Of a stretch of 35,655 nt of DNA, positions 35,640-35,655 are shown in pieces. This DNA is from Bradyrhizobium sp. CSA112. GTDB lineage: Bacteria > Pseudomonadota > Alphaproteobacteria > Rhizobiales > Xanthobacteraceae. The notes under the pieces were generated by a model. The model saw nothing but the letters and a program-made list of their open reading frames with translations, had not been told where the DNA came from and did no database searches. Location of the stretch: positions 1-35,655 of the forward strand of contig NZ_JAACFS010000053.1 of NCBI RefSeq assembly GCF_029051645.1. The letters are read 5' to 3'. The position numbers and the translations under genes are program-made. How positions within the stretch are numbered: the stretch's first letter is position 1; every line of letters starts with the position of its first letter.

Positions 35640-35655
35640 ATGGCAGGATGGCGGC
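35640..35655 (+). CDS. start of an unknown plus-strand ORF, cut by window edge
   Basis: The ATG at 35640 has GAGGAG at 35627-35632, a well-placed ribosome site. Only five codons (MAGWR) are visible. By position it is probably the first gene of the element that truncated the IS1182 copy, but the family cannot be told. Confidence 0.35.

Noticed and set aside
1..35655. CRISPR array or phage origin
   Set aside because: No regularly spaced direct repeats, cas-like genes, integrase or structural phage genes were seen.

Overview
The window looks like accessory DNA from a rhizobial alphaproteobacterium, most likely Bradyrhizobium or a close relative. This rests on the GC-rich codon use, the protein families (paired TauD/TfdA dioxygenases, a PotABCD-type transporter, acyl-CoA enzymes, a HesB/IscA remnant of the kind found near nif genes) and the heavy load of broken insertion sequences (IS5, IS110, ISAs1, IS256, IS1182, IS481 and IS3 types). 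No rRNA, tRNA, CRISPR array or replication origin was found. It resembles a decaying symbiosis or genomic island. No database was searched, so family names come from reading motifs.

Layout. 1-2.7 kb: an IS5 transposase cut by the window edge, then broken IS5 and IS110 copies. 2.8-3.7 kb: intact Fe(II)/2-oxoglutarate dioxygenase 1. 4.8-7.9 kb: an IS3 fragment, a frameshifted ISAs1 transposase, and remnants of an Asp/Glu racemase and an AMP-binding acyl-CoA ligase. 8.0-12.2 kb: an intact ABC transporter operon read right to left, with a Tat-exported binding protein, an ATPase and a fused double-domain permease. 12.5-16.3 kb: an IS5 remnant, an intact enoyl-CoA hydratase behind a broken ATP-grasp acyl-CoA synthetase, then ghosts of IscA/HesB, an amino-acid ABC ATPase, ETF-alpha and more IS5. 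16.5-17.3 kb: intact TesB-type thioesterase. 18-20 kb: broken IS256 and IS1182. 20.3-24.2 kb: intact MaoC-type hydratase, an aspartate aminotransferase stub, an intact ALDH7-type aldehyde dehydrogenase, and a decayed amidohydrolase coupled to an unknown ORF. 24.8-27 kb: a Crp/Fnr stub, an IS481 remnant, a 66-aa small protein gene with an inverted repeat in front of it, and a chemoreceptor remnant. 27.3-28.2 kb: dioxygenase 2. 29.3-31.8 kb: an IS3 orfA stub, an unknown 249-aa protein, a broken 75-codon gene, and PanB and MFS stubs. 32.1-33.3 kb: intact alanine dehydrogenase with a clear terminator. 34.3-35.6 kb: a 5'-truncated IS1182-type transposase and the start of an unknown plus-strand ORF.

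All twelve apparently intact non-mobile genes are on the minus strand, as are nearly all the pseudogenes. The surviving enzymes fit uptake of a small cationic or amino compound plus acyl-CoA and amino-acid catabolism (hydratases, thioesterase, semialdehyde dehydrogenase, alanine dehydrogenase, dioxygenases). They are separated by transposon debris and may no longer form one pathway.
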